This document shows, one piece after another, positions 46,177 through 58,765 of a DNA stretch of 64,000 nt. Each line of letters opens with the position of its first letter. Positions within the stretch are counted from its first letter, which is position 1. The translations under genes were made by a program, and so were the position numbers. The stretch comes from Atherix ibis. Lineage: Eukaryota; Arthropoda; Insecta; Diptera; Athericidae. The stretch lies in contig OY282606.1 of the NCBI GenBank assembly GCA_958298945.1, forward strand, positions 48,931,920 to 48,995,919. Direction: 5' to 3'. Under the pieces are notes generated by a model, which saw only the letters and a program-made list of their open reading frames with translations, had not been told where the DNA came from and did not search any database.

Positions 46177-49119
46177 CAATGTTGGGGATACCAACATGAC
46201 CTCGAACCTAACGCTAATCAACATTTTAATTGTCTAGCAACCAATGTCAAATGCAGTTGAGAACCAAATGAACTCATTAGCCATGAATGGCCATCAAAGC
46301 AGCGATACTATCGTTAAAAATTGTGATATTGCAGTGTTTAAGGAGATTGATTGTAGTCTAAACTGCCGGCCTAATTGCACATAGTACGTTAAGGAAAGGA
46401 AAACTTCGCTTTGGTAAGAATCCACTCTTGATTTTGGGATGTTAATTTCGAGATGTTTGAACGATATCAAAATATATTGTGCTCATCGACAGTCGCGTCT
46501 GTAGACAAAAGTGTTGACAGTCGCATCTGTAAACAAAAATTACCCAATCAACCTATCTTACAAATATTTAGTACCGTCGAAACTTATCTCTTAACCACAG
46601 TTTCCAATCCAAATATGGATAAAGGGGAGCACGAATTTCCCATTTAGTAGGTGGTGGAAATAATTTGTTTTAAGACAAGTTTCGGTAGATAATGTGGAAG
46701 CAACGGTTGTTTATTAGTAAAGGTAGAGCGGAATTTATTAAAATAGCATAAAGTAGGTTTTCGACTGATTTCAATATGCATAGAACCCCTCGGAAATTCC
46801 GATGTGCCTCACTGGCTAATCAAATGCAGCGGTTAACTGAAAAATAATTTCATAATTCAAAAAAATTAATAAAATAAAATCGGTTGTTATTTTTGTAAAT
46901 ATCTATTTTCTTTTATTTTTACAATAGAGAGTGTTTTAAACATAAAATTTAATATTATTGCTCACAAATTGATCCTATTCATAATTTTGATTTTAAGTAA
47001 AAAATAAAAATTTTCTATAAAATTACTGAATTTTCTTACTAGAATTTCATTTTTAATTATTTTGCATTCTTGACTTTCAACTTATAGTTTTAAGTTAAAG
47101 AACAATAAATTATACTCAACTATTTTATTTCTTTATCGAAATTTTTGTCGAGATATTGCAATAAAAATCTTATAATTTTTATAAGGATTGAAGAAACTTT
47201 TTCAACTTTTTATTTAAAAAAAGTATGAAAGTTATTTTAGTCGAGGAAGTTTTATTAAATAGTTTTTTTTTTAAATATAATTTTGATGCTAGATGATTGT
47301 GCTGATTCTCATTTTAATAATGTGTTTTTAATAAGATTTTGTTGAGAAAATATTAGATATTTATTTTGATTTTCCAGTTTTTTATTATTTTTGTACCAAA
47401 TTTTTAAAATGAGAGTTTAAATGATTGTTTTTTCTAATAAGGTGAGAAAAAACTTGTCATGATTTTCCAAATTTTGAATTTTTTTTAGGAAATTTTCTTA
47501 AATATTTGTTGGTTTTTTTTTTTCAATTGAAATTGTTTTTTTGTATTAATTTTAAGGTTATTTTAATTTTTTTTACTAACTTGTGCTAATTGGAAATATG
47601 ATATAAGATTTTTTGAAAATACTATTCGTAGATGAATTAAAAGGAAAATACGTTAACCTTAAATATGATGCCCTGTTTAATAAAGCCTAAATGGCTTAGG
47701 ATGTACGACACGTCCTTTTTTGCCCTTTTGTCCAGCACTTTTTGGGCGTGACGTGTTCAGCGATCGCGTTGACACCGAGAGAACAATACATTCAGCTGGT
47801 AGTGACATTGATGACGTCAATGTTGTAGTTTTGCTTGCATACGAAGTTTTCCAATACTAAATATTAATATAAAAAAAAAGCAATTAATTATTTAAAAAAT
47901 ATTGATTCAAATTATAATAGCTTTAATTAGGAATATTTAGAAAATTTAATTTTTATCAAAAATATAGTAGAAATACTTAATAATATACGAAAATTCTGAA
48001 ATATATTATAAAAGTACAAAAAAAAAAAATTGCTAGTAAATATTTAATTACTGAAGTAGTTTATTTTTTAATAATTTTAAACTTACATCATTTGTAAATT
48101 TTAAATGTGATCTGAATTTATTCTACTCCGACTGCACAGCGTGACTTTTGATTACGAGTTTTCTAGATAATTTTAAAAGCAAAAATAAACTATTTTATTT
48201 GTAAAAGAAAATGAATTAAAATAATTGTAAACGAAAGTATAAAAAAAGTAACAAATTTTGTTTTTACTTAGCCAATACTCATAATAATATTAAAAAAATG
48301 TTTGGTCAACTTACTTTCTTTCAGTTTTATTATATTTTTTGTTGTAGAAATAAAAATTGCGTGAATATTTTTTTGATGAATGTGCTTTCGCTGCAAATAT
48401 ACTCATTTTCTGTGTTGGAAAGTTTTATTTATTACTCGTATTTTAATAAAATTTAAGATAATAAAGCATTGTGATATTTATGCTCTTTTACTTTATTTTA
48501 TGAAGCATAATATTTTATTTATTATTTGGCTAAAATACTTTAGGAAAATCTACTCTGAAAATAATAATCAAAAGTTTGGTTTTCATCCTTATCGTAATTA
48601 AACTAATTTCATAATATTATATATTTATAAAATTTGTACGTAAAAACAACATTGTTAATATTATACCAATGATGATATGGAACATTTTAAAAGTAACCGA
48701 ATAACAAAATAGAATAAGTTGAATAAATTGACAAAATATTCAAAGAATTTTATTCCAAATAATAATTTAATCTAGCTACCCATGATAATTTTTTTTTATC
48801 AAATTAAAATATCATGAGAAAGAGGTCCTTAAAATTATTTTAAATCAACGGGATTAATAAAATACATTGAATATTTTCACAACCGACCAATACCAAATCC
48901 CTAGATTATAGAAGAACTGAATTAAGCACACTGCAATTAAATTAAATAAAATTTTATAATTTTGATGTATTATACTTTACTTTTTATTAAATAAATAAAA
49001 ATCGCCTTTAATTCCACGTTTATACTTTCAATTTGCTCCCTAAAACAAGTATAAAGGTTTATCTAATTTTTGCTAAGAATAGTAAAGTTCAATAAAACGC
49101 ATTTAAAATTCATTATATT
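46177..49119. other. intergenic sequence
   Basis: Up to 46840 the composition is balanced but unclassified. It includes a direct repeat of GACAGTCGCGTCTGTAGACA (46488 and 46516, 28-bp spacing, few differences). The rest is AT-rich apart from an island at 47665-47850 containing a perfect TGACGTCA (CRE-type) palindrome near 47813. No gene is supported. Confidence 0.45.
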
Positions 49120-49660
49120 GCTTGGACCTTGCCATTATGGATGAAATAACATTATTCAAATAGCCGCTACAAGACTTCCAGCAGGATCCAGTATTTTTGA
49201 TGACTTTTTCACACATTTCGGGCCATAATTCAGGTATAACTTAACTAATGTTGTTTTTCAAATGATCTAAAGTTTGAAGATTGTCTGCGTAAACAAGATC
49301 TTTTGATAAAGTCCAATGGCGTCAAATAGCCCAATCTTGGAGGTCAATTGATCTCAGTTTACGCGCCCTAAGGGTAATAAAGCTAAAATTTGCTTGAACG
49401 TTGTCTTGTTAAAAACCATAATAAAATAATCAAGTTCAGGCTTTTTCCATATGGTCATAGCGCTCAGAGATGACTGTTCAAAAAATACCGACAAATAATA
49501 CCTTCGGACCAAAATGCACTCCAGACAGTTGCTTTTCCCAGATGGCGACTTTACAGGTACTTGTCGGTTTTCACAGCCTCATATATAGGAATTTTTCTTA
49601 TTGACATATCCTCTAAGACAAAAATGAGTTAAACTTGGACCAAGTATTTTCTGTGGTTAA
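49120..49660 (-). pseudogene. decayed DDE transposon (same family as 16283 and 57900)
   Basis: Minus-strand reading with frameshifts gives YVNKKNS (about 49600), a degraded VTVWCG..GIIG region, then bases encoding WPPRS.DLTPLDF-like residues (49310-49350). It continues with DLVYADNLQTLDHLKNNIS, PELWPEMCEKVIKN and GYLNNVIS. This order is that of arthropod DDE_3-type transposases, whose last catalytic acid lies near the TPLDYFLWG block. Confidence 0.6.
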
Positions 49661-49984
49661 ACAACCGTTAATTTGAAATGGCAATTTTTAACCTAAACAT
49701 ATACTATTAGTGACATCACCAAATATTTAACATGATGTACACAGCCAGTCTTATGTAATCTAACAAATAATAAACACATACAATTTACAAGCTACATTTT
49801 CATTAGTCATTTGGTTCCAGAAGTGGGATTTGCAAAAAATATCTGCTTCAAGGTGTTGCGGATGTCAAATGACAAGGCTGTACTTTATCGACCTACGAAT
49901 TGGATAACCCTGGCATTCTCATAATTTAAGATAGAAGACCAAAATATGTTACATACGTAATTATGAAATTACGTGTAAAATGAG

Positions 49985-50095
49985 CTAGATTTACAGAGTC
50001 TTTAACTGCGGTCGTGGGTTCGAATCCCACTGAGGCCTGGTCCTACACTGATTTTCAATACTTTAATATCCTTATTCCGTATTCTTTTCCTTAAC
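49985..50095 (+). mobile_element. tRNA-derived SINE, copy 3
   Basis: A perfect T-arm-like stem-loop GTGGGTTCGAATCCCAC (50014-50030) carries a canonical B-box. It is followed by the family block CTGAGGCCTGGTCCTACACT. The downstream body differs from copies 1 and 2, so it is truncated or belongs to a subfamily. Confidence 0.65.
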
Positions 50096-50789
50096 AAAAA
50101 GTGCGGAAAAAAACACAGAAAGAAGCCATCTGGTGGCATCAGAAACAAGGAAATATCAGTACTAGCTTTCGGAAGGTAAAACCAATCGTGAATAAATACT
50201 CGTATTCAGCAAAGCCAACAACCTGAAAGGAATATAATGGCCGTCTCTCTCTTACTGGCCGACGACGAATTTTAAAATATATTCGAAACAATTTGCGAAC
50301 AGAATGCGTTTTATTTATTGAATATTTATTAGCAATTTATCAATTGCAATTTTTACCAATCATTAACAATTTCAGTTTATGTTATAATAGTCGCATTCGA
50401 AAAAAATTAAATTTGCTGATAATAAACGAATTTAAATAACAGCATAGGATCGCAGAAAATTAGTCTCTTTTAATAACTCTTTTAAAAAATTAACTCATTT
50501 ATTCTAAAATCAAGAATTAAAAAGAAAAAAAGATGAATACTGTCAGTAACATATTTTCTGTTTTATTTTTAATAAATTTCTGTTTTTGTTTTGTATAAAT
50601 ATTATTAATAATTATTATTGTTAATTTTTTAAAAAATATTTCCTTCTCATTTTCACATCCATTATATTTATTATCATCATACTGATTTATTGTTAATACT
50701 CTTTCATAAATTATACTTGAATTGTTATATATATATTTTTTCTACCAATTTTTGTTTAGTTATTATTTTAGTATTATCTTATTTAATCC

Positions 50790-50825
<36 letters not shown>

Positions 50826-53808
50826 ATATTTTTAATATTTATTCACCAAATTCTACATATTTTTTTTTAATATCTTGTTATCAAATTTAAAGTTTTATGG
50901 TTTTTATTCTATTTAGTGATGTCTTTCTAATATTTTATTTTCTTTTTTTTTTCTAGTCGTATAAATATTTGTTTATGAATATTATTTTAGCAGATTATTT
51001 ATGAAAAAATGTGCCTAATAAATATTTTAATATAAAAAAAAAATATGAATACAACAATTAAATAATAAAAAATGGTAATTTATTTTTGTAGTGCTATAGT
51101 CTTTTCTTTATTATTTGATATCATTGCTTGTGTACATTTGATATAATTTCATTTTTTCCAATTGTTGTATTTAGTTAATCTAAAGGAATAAATTATCATA
51201 ATAATAATAATAACAATAATAATAATAATATCAATAATTGTGTTAATGATAGTGTAAAAATTTTAATAAAAAAATTGCAAAGAGGTACAATACATTTGTC
51301 TTATTTGGTTTTTCTTGCCTGTACACTTAATTTTACCAGTGTTCTTTTTTACTTAAATTAAAATATTAGATATATTTAAATTTATAATATTGATAAAAAA
51401 AAAATTCTAAATATTCATAAAAATTAATCAATTATTGAATACTACATGCTGCAATAATTCATTTGCTATTCAAATGGTCCATTTAGAATATTCAAATTGC
51501 AATAATTTTAATATAAATATTATTTATCAGAATCAGTTATACTCCGATTTATTAAATATACTATTTATGTGCAATTAAAGTAAAACTATTTTACTTAATA
51601 ATTTTACCTAAGTTTCTTAAAAAGTTTTTGTAATTATGGTAAATAATGAAGTTTAAAGAAAAACATTCAGTTTTGGGTATACAAGTTATTCATATTTTTA
51701 AATGTTTTTTTTCTTTTCAATCAATTATATTTATTCTTTGATTTTTTTCTGTAGAAAGTTATCAAAGTTATTGAAAATTTATATACTTTTTTAATAAGTA
51801 GAAATAACTTTAATTTGTAAAGTTTATTACTTCATGCAAAAATGTCAAAAAATTGTGTCCAAATAAGAATGAACAAAACGTTTTCGATTAGATTTTTAAT
51901 ATTTTACTTGTTTTGTTTTTCTAATTTTTATGATTATTATTTTTCATGAATATTAGTTAGAAATATAGTTGATTATTTTTCTTCCAATTATTAAAAACGT
52001 TCTTTACTAAAATAGTTTTTCTAAAAATTTCATTTTGAAAAAAACAACAAAACTTTGAAAATACACCAGAAAACTCTATCTTGTCGGTGGGTGATTCTAA
52101 TATATTTTTTTGAAAACAATTGAATTCCAGATAATTTCTACAATATTCAGTCTTTGAAGTTTAATAGTACGTTATGAATAAATTTAAAAGAAAAAAATTT
52201 TCCAAAATAATTTATCAAAAACGTTTTGATCAAATTTAAATATTTTTCATAATTATGTTGAAGTCATTATCAAATTATTACTCGGTAAAGTTAAAATTTC
52301 CCATTTTATTTATTGAGTTTATTTAAGAAAATTTATATTCTGACTATTGGAAATATCAAATTTCAATATTTCAGCAAAGTTTATATGTTTGCAAAATTTA
52401 TGAAAAAATCCTATTTCACAGTATGATGAAAAGGAGAAATTGTTTTCTCTGTTTCAGAGAATTGTGGAAAAAGCAGGTTTTGGATAGGGGTTTTTTTGAA
52501 AAATTGTGTCCCATTAATTTCTTTTCATATTATTAAATTTTTTTTATAAGAGAACCTTTAAATCAGTTTATTTACCAATTCATGCATCTGAACATCTTAA
52601 TCCTTTGAATATTCTAATTTGAGAACAGCAACTGATTGTCAAAACAGAAAATTGTTAAATATCACGAAAAAAATATTAGTAAATATTTTGAAAAAGTATT
52701 AATTAAATTTTTTTTTTCTGATCAGCAGATTATCGAGCTACCAACTGCCCTAAAACAAATGGTGGCCATTTTGTAATTGAATACAAAATCCATAAACCTC
52801 TCAATTGTTATGTGAACATTTTCAATTAATTTGAGTTTCTGTTTTCCAAATAAACTAATTTTAATTTGAATATGTAAATTTAGAAAGGACATTTATAGAA
52901 ATTATTTTTGTATAAAATGCAGATATATCTACTCTATCTAATAATTCATTAAAAAAAATTTATGTGTATCAATCCAGTCGTTATACTAATCGCTTTTATT
53001 ACTCTCAAACTAATGCTTATATATTAAAGCACTTTGGAATAAATAAGCTAAATTTGCTTCAATATTTTTACATATAAAGCACATTTAAATCACATATAAA
53101 TTTAATATTAAGCAGGGTACTAAAGAGTAGTTTCATTTATATAATTTTAAGGACAGAAATTTATAGAAGAGGCTTTAAATGTTTCTCTTGAAGAGGCATA
53201 ATATTCGAAAAGGTGGCTATTATTTTCATTCAAATACATAAAACAAAAGATGGAGTGATGTATATTTCTATAAACTTTAATTTTATATAGGAAAATTTAA
53301 AAAAAATCCTAAATTACTTTTCAAACGTTTCCAGTCTACAATTTCCATTCATTACTATCTGTGAAAAAATTACAGTACTAAAGAATATATTTAGTTACAT
53401 TATAAGAATTATTTTTATTAATATATATTCTTTTTTGTTATTGTTATTATTATCATTATTGTTATTATAATATTTAGTTAATAATTGATTAATTTATTTT
53501 TAAGTGAATTTCTATTGAATTATTACAAACATTGATAATAAAAGTTATAGTAATAATTTTATAGAATTTTTTGTCTTTTTTATTCATTCTAAGTGAATTG
53601 TTTAAATTTGAATTAATTTTCATTATTTAATTTTTATAATTCTTCAATTACTATTTTTTGTAAACTTTTTTTGTGTGTTATAATTAAATGCATATATAAT
53701 AAGTTTTGTATTATATATTTCCTTTTTTTATATTTATATATATATATTAATTTTATAATAATGAAAAAGTTTTTTTTTTTGCCCGGAAATTAGTTGCTTT
53801 CTACAAAT
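50096..53808 (-). other. AT-rich region, probably including the tau 3' UTR
   Basis: No coding sequence is recognised. As tau ends at 53809 on the minus strand, its 3' UTR must lie at the right end of this stretch, but its length cannot be judged. Simple repeats include a TA tract at 50790-50828 and a TAA-type tract at 51197-51235. Confidence 0.45.
50790..50828. repeat. (TA)n simple repeat
   Basis: A 40-bp alternating TA tract. Confidence 0.8.
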
Positions 53809-53877
53809 TTAACTTTGTTGCTGATTTAAATTTTCATCAGCGCCTGTTGATGTCGTCAATGATGCTGGTATTGAACT
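53809..53877 (-). CDS. tau: tau, terminal coding exon
   Basis: After an acceptor CCAACAG the exon reads SSIPASLTTSTGADENLNQQ and ends with QS and a TAA at 53809-53811: 22 codons plus stop. It joins in phase 0 to the donor of the repeat-containing exon at 55978. The low-complexity S/T/Q tail is plausible for the C-terminus of insect tau, but the exon is short and assigned by splice signals and frame rather than by domain similarity. Confidence 0.65.
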   Translation of the reverse strand, partial: SSIPASLTTSTGADENLNQQQS

Positions 53878-54972
53878 CTGTTGGTTTTTGAAAATAAAAA
53901 TTCAAAAAGAAAAAAATAATAAGAAAATAATGTTTATAAATGTACAATATAAAATTGTTTTCTTAAATCTCAAATTATTTATTAAAAACAGAAACTGCAA
54001 AAAAATAAACATATATTGTAGTAAAACTGACAAAAAATAAACTCGTAAAGCTATGTTGTTAATAATTAAATAGAAATGAAAAAAATTAATATAAAATTTA
54101 AAAATTAAAATCATTATAACAATGTAACAATATAATCTTTTTGAATATATAATTTAGATATATAATGGCTATAATTAAAATAAAAATAAATTATATAAAA
54201 TAAAAAATGGGATAAATCAAATATAATAAAAAACTTTCCAAAATGAATTCAAAATAGAGTAGGACACATGTTAAAATTTTGAAGTAATTAGTATTTGAAC
54301 ATTTGAATTTGTGTAAAATTGATTAACTGTTTTGTCTAAAATTTTATATTAATCAAAAGAAAAAAAAAAAACACAAATTGTACAAACACTAAATTCAACC
54401 GTTGAATTTAATAATATGAAATAAGAAACTCACGTTATTCAATTCACATTTTTCTAATATCTTTTCGTTTTTATATTAATCACAATCTTTTTTTCTAATA
54501 AAAGGTGTATATATAATCCTGAAAGGTATTGATTTATTCATATTTTTTTATATATAGAAAATAGAATTGTCAATTTACGATACTTAAATATTATTATATT
54601 ATTTAAAGCTACAAAATGCAGTTTATGTTTACAGGTATTTACTTCTTTGTGCATGTTTATAGAAGCTTTTTAGCATATCATGTTGTGCGTTTATATTGTA
54701 TATATATTTAATTGAAAAATGAGGAACTTTACTATATTATTTATAAATATTAAAATTAATAATATTTGCACGTTTATTAAAAAGTATTTTGACGGTATAC
54801 TCAATTTTGAATTATTATATCTTAAATAGATATAAGCAGCAACAATCAGGAGTGTTTGCTTATATTAAAAAAATTTGACATTGAATTTTGATTAATAAAA
54901 ATTGGATGATTATAAAAATGTTTCCCAGCAAAACTTAAAGGATAATTAACGTACTTTATAGTTCATCTGACT
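53878..54972. other. tau intron, AT-rich part
   Basis: Apart from the intron signals nothing is recognised before the tandem repeat. Confidence 0.5.
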
Positions 54973-55415
54973 AGGTCAGATTGGCGAGACGAGATATTTT
55001 TTTGTGTCACTGGGTCAGACATCCAATTAGAAAAGTGCCTCTTCAGAACTTAGAAAGTAAACAAATAAACTTGGTGACCGTAAAAATTTGGTCAATACTA
55101 ACTATGCTCGGTACGTGCCTGTAGCTTAAGTTTGAGACCAGGTCAAACTAACGGGACGACATCTTTTTTGTGTCACTAGGTTAAACATCAAATTCAAAAA
55201 TTTCCACATTTAAACTCGAAAAGTAAACAAACCAACTTGGTGACCGTGAAAATTTTTTCCAACAGAAGCCATGGTTGATACATGTTTTCACCTTTAATTG
55301 GATACAAGGTCAAACTGGCTAGACGAGATTTTTTTCTGTTACTGGGTCAAATATCCAATTAGATTTTGGAACTTAAGAAGCAAACAAACTTGGTGACCGT
55401 AAAAATTTTTTCGAA
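54973..55415 (+). repeat. 167-bp tandem repeat, three units
   Basis: Units start at 54973, 55140 and 55307 (AGGTCAGATT, AGGTCAAACT and AGGTCAAACT), giving exactly 167 bp twice. Shared internal blocks are GACGAGAT or GACGACAT, TGTCACTGGGT or TGTCACTAGGT, ACATCCAATT or ACATCAAATT, AAGTAAACAAA and ACTTGGTGACCGT. The third unit is shorter owing to a deletion and ends near 55415. The array lies in the last tau intron. Confidence 0.85.
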
Positions 55416-55977
55416 GCATAAAACTGGCTTCATTAGAATTGTTCTTGTAAAAATTCTAAAAGGAACTTACAATAAAATTGATTATTCTGATAAAAATACC
55501 AAGAATATTTAATTGCCATTATTGCTCTGTACTCAAAGTTAAAAAATCATACCTTTTAGCCAATAAAACAATGCTACTATTAGTTTTTTTTTTGTAAAGC
55601 TATACCATCAAAATAATCACACATGTTTTTATAAATAAATTTTACAAATTCCTCAATTTTGATATTTTTTCAAAACTACTCGTATTTACCTTCGTTATTG
55701 TACGAATATCTTCTTACTTTTATGCATTGATTAATTTTATATTCTTTTATTAATTATACTATATTTAAATGTGACTGTGTTGTTGTGTATTTGTGGGGGT
55801 ATTTTGTATAATTGTAATATAATTACTTTTGTATAATACAAATGAAAAATGGTTAAAATAAAATAATAATACTAATAATAATAATAATAAAAAATAAATA
55901 AAATAAAATTTCGAAATTGTATTAAAATTTGATAAAATAAAAGCTTCATCAACACTACACTATTAGAGATCTATTAC

Positions 55978-56133
55978 CTGTGATGGGGGTGATGGTGCAA
56001 TTGGGTGATCAACATTCTTCAAATATTCCTTGTCGTCAAAAATTTTCTTATCACCTCCACCTGGCTTGTGCTTGACATTATCCAAAGATCCAATTTTGCT
56101 TTGTGCCTTAATATCTAGTTTATGATTTTGAAT
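55978..56133 (-). CDS. tau: tau, exon with the last microtubule-binding repeat
   Basis: A 156-nt exon (52 codons, phase 0 at both ends) lies between acceptor TTTTCCAG and donor CAG/GTAATAG. It encodes [11 protein letters not shown], then [16 protein letters not shown], then [20 protein letters not shown] and SPPSQ. The middle is an unmistakable tau/MAP2/MAP4 tubulin-binding repeat (K.GS..N..HKPGGG). The following [13 protein letters not shown] is typical of insect tau. Tau binds and stabilises microtubules, chiefly in axons. Only this repeat is seen; others must be encoded to the right, outside the window or unrecognised. Confidence 0.92.
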
Positions 56134-56886
56134 CTGGAAAATTGGTTTTTTTTTAAACCGAGATTTGTTAGTATTTGTGCACTAGTAGAATATCGACTAG
56201 ATAGTCTAGCTTGAAAATTAAATAGTTTTTCTTTCATTAAAATTGATCATAGTTCAATTCTTGTTTATGTTTTGTGTAAAAAAGTTGAAGTGTTTCGTTT
56301 TTGAATTTCTTTAATTTTCAAGCAAAAATAAATTATATGAAATTATAGTTTAATTTTTTACCAAATTTTATGCCAATTATTGAATGCATTAAAAATTCTA
56401 ATTAAATTTATGCTAATTTATGAACACCAATTATAAATTTCGAATAAATGAAAATATAAGTAAGATTGTTTTTTTTTTTTTTTTTGAAAATGTAATTATA
56501 ATTATTTTTAATTAATAATTAAATTTAACAAACATGAAAATTAAGAATAAAACAAAAAAAAATTATATAATATGTGCCAAAAGTTTTGATAAAAAATGAT
56601 GCAGAGTCTTTGTGATTCGCATTCTACTGTGTTCTATTAAAAATTCTTATAATTATTAATTATTATTAATTTTTTTTTATCATATCGCTATTAACAGGTA
56701 AAATTAAAGGATACCATATAAGAAGACATAAACTACGATATAAAAACAATGTTTTAGATAATTTCATAAATTAAAAATTATTATATAAATTTTTATAACG
56801 AACAATAATTGATGAATTTAATTAAGAAATAAAACAAAAAAAAAAGAAATTTCAAACAAAAAAATATTTACTAATCATCTACTTAC
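56134..56886. other. tau intron
   Basis: AT-rich; no other feature. Confidence 0.5.
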
Positions 56887-56913
56887 GTCTGGTTGTGTTT
56901 GCTCCTCCACGGC
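56887..56913 (-). CDS. tau: possible tau microexon (27 nt)
   Basis: The sequence encodes AVEEQTQPD in phase 0, with an ideal donor GTAAGT (56886-56881) and an AAAAAG acceptor preceded at a distance by a pyrimidine-rich tract. Its phase fits the acceptor of the repeat-containing exon at 56133. The acceptor is weak, so this is tentative; it could be an alternatively used exon. Confidence 0.4.
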
Positions 56914-57899
56914 CTTTTTGTTAATTTTTTTTTTGTTTATATTAGAGGGGGGGCAAAAAAAATAAAAATTAAAAATATTCTTCAAGTTTTCATTTTGTTT
57001 TTGGTTTTTTTTTGTCAACGGATCATTAGGGCTTGGAATATAGAGGTTTTATTTTCATTTTTAGATCATATAAAAACCAAATCTACTATTTGATAATACG
57101 AGTATAGCTACTCGTAACTACTAGTTAGACTCAAAAATTTTGAATTCTCCAATTCGAATTTGGAATACTTTCCAGGAGAAAATTTTGTTTTTGTTTGCAA
57201 TTTACCAAAAGAGAATAATTTTGAGAGTTATTTAAAATTTTTGAAATAGTCATTATTAGATTAAAATAATACTTGTTCTACTATTATTTTACAAGTAACC
57301 ATTTAATATTAAGGAATTTCATACAATAGAGTATATATTTACTAGGATGCTCTCAAGCTTGATTAAGAATATTCGATTATAATTACATTTAAATAAACTA
57401 GCAATAATTTTTAAATATTTGATTAAATATATTATCCTAAGATATAAGATAATTCCCATAAAATATAAAACAAATATTAATAAATAGATTAAATTAGATT
57501 TTTCCTAATGTACTTGGAAGATAATTGTTCTTTTTATAGATCTTTATGGTAAAAATAAGTAACATTTACAATTATTTTTTTGTTGAAATAATTGTTTTTG
57601 ACGTATTGTTTTGGAAAAATGTTTATTTTAAAGTTGTGTGGTTCTATTTTTTTAGATTTATTATTTTTTAATTTCTATTTGTTGGGATTAGTTATTTTCT
57701 TAAAATCTACCATTTTATCAGTGATACGGTTTTTAGGAATCGTAATTAACTTCGTATACAAAAATGTTTGAATTATTTGAAATATTATATTTAATTACAT
57801 GAAATATTTGGAATATGGTATTACGCTAGGTATTCTAAAGAAAGATTCATATTTATAATATAGTGTCTTTTTGTCAGCTAATTTTTGACTGTCATAGAA
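56914..57899. other. presumed tau intron
   Basis: AT-rich, with no supported feature. It belongs to tau if the upstream tau exons lie beyond the right window edge. Confidence 0.45.
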
Positions 57900-58765
57900 A
57901 GTTGGGCCGGGAAATTATTGTGTAGTATTATAACCAAAACAACGTGTAATTGTCGTAAAACCTAGTACAGTATCTGTAAGATCGAAGCCTGACCGTCTCA
58001 GAACCGAACAATCAGCTGAGAATACTGCTGCAGTGAGTGAAAGTATAGCTGAAAGACCGGTATCTCTATAAGGCATTTCGCAAAAAAACTGAATCTTTCT
58101 CAAATCATTGCATAAAGATATTATACAATGTTATCCAAACAAAATTAAGATAATCCAGGAACATCAGCTCAGAAATCATATGTACCACCGGTAATGGATC
58201 GAAAACGTTTCAGAGCTCCATGTACATGAGCCTGATTTGACGAGAAATTAATAGTTAGTTACGAAGCGCATTTTAATAAACAGAATATTCATTTTTGGGA
58301 ATGTGAAAATTCAGAGGTTAGAATATTCATTTTTGGGAAATTCAGAGGTTGGCCCAGAGTTTGGGCTGGCGGTATTATTGATCCACGTTACACATCACAA
58401 GCGCTATAATGGAAATTGTACGACCGGTCTTTTCTGACCGAATTATGTCGAATAGTGGTAGGGTACATTGAGCCATCGCTTCTCAGGTATAATTACTCCA
58501 GATTTCTTCCTGAGAGGGTACTTATAGGCGAAGGTCTATACTAATTGACCGGAGATAGTTGAACTTGTCTCCGATCGGTTAGTGTAGACCATCGAACACA
58601 GAAATGTGATAAAGAGTATTGGAAAAGGTCCCAAAAGACAAGACATTTTTTTATATAAGGCCGGAGAAGGCTATTTAGCCAAAAGTATGCTCCATACATA
58701 ATTCCTACGTTTATTTAAAGGATTTTGGTCAACCAAATTGATATTTTTTATTTCAATACAATTTA
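57900..58765 (+). pseudogene. decayed DDE transposon, longest copy of its family in the window
   Basis: Read with frameshifts on the plus strand: SKPDRLRTEQSAENTAAVSE and SIAERP (N-terminal HTH linker, 57980-58060), then YEAHFNKQNIHFWECEN (58255-58310). A near-duplicate of that last block follows (AGAATATTCATTTTTGGGAA occurs twice), then RVWAGGIIDPRY (58360-58400) and FLRGYL with AKVYTN (58508-58545). The block order matches the DDE_3-type transposases also seen at 16283 and 49120. Stops are frequent. Confidence 0.6.

Noticed and set aside
53902..54114. 70-codon hydrophobic frame near the tau terminal exon
   Set aside because: AT-rich sequence gives F/I/L-rich frames by chance; it lies within the tau intron.
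57915..58103. 62-codon minus-strand frame
   Set aside because: It is the antisense shadow of the DDE transposon N-terminus, which reads on the plus strand.
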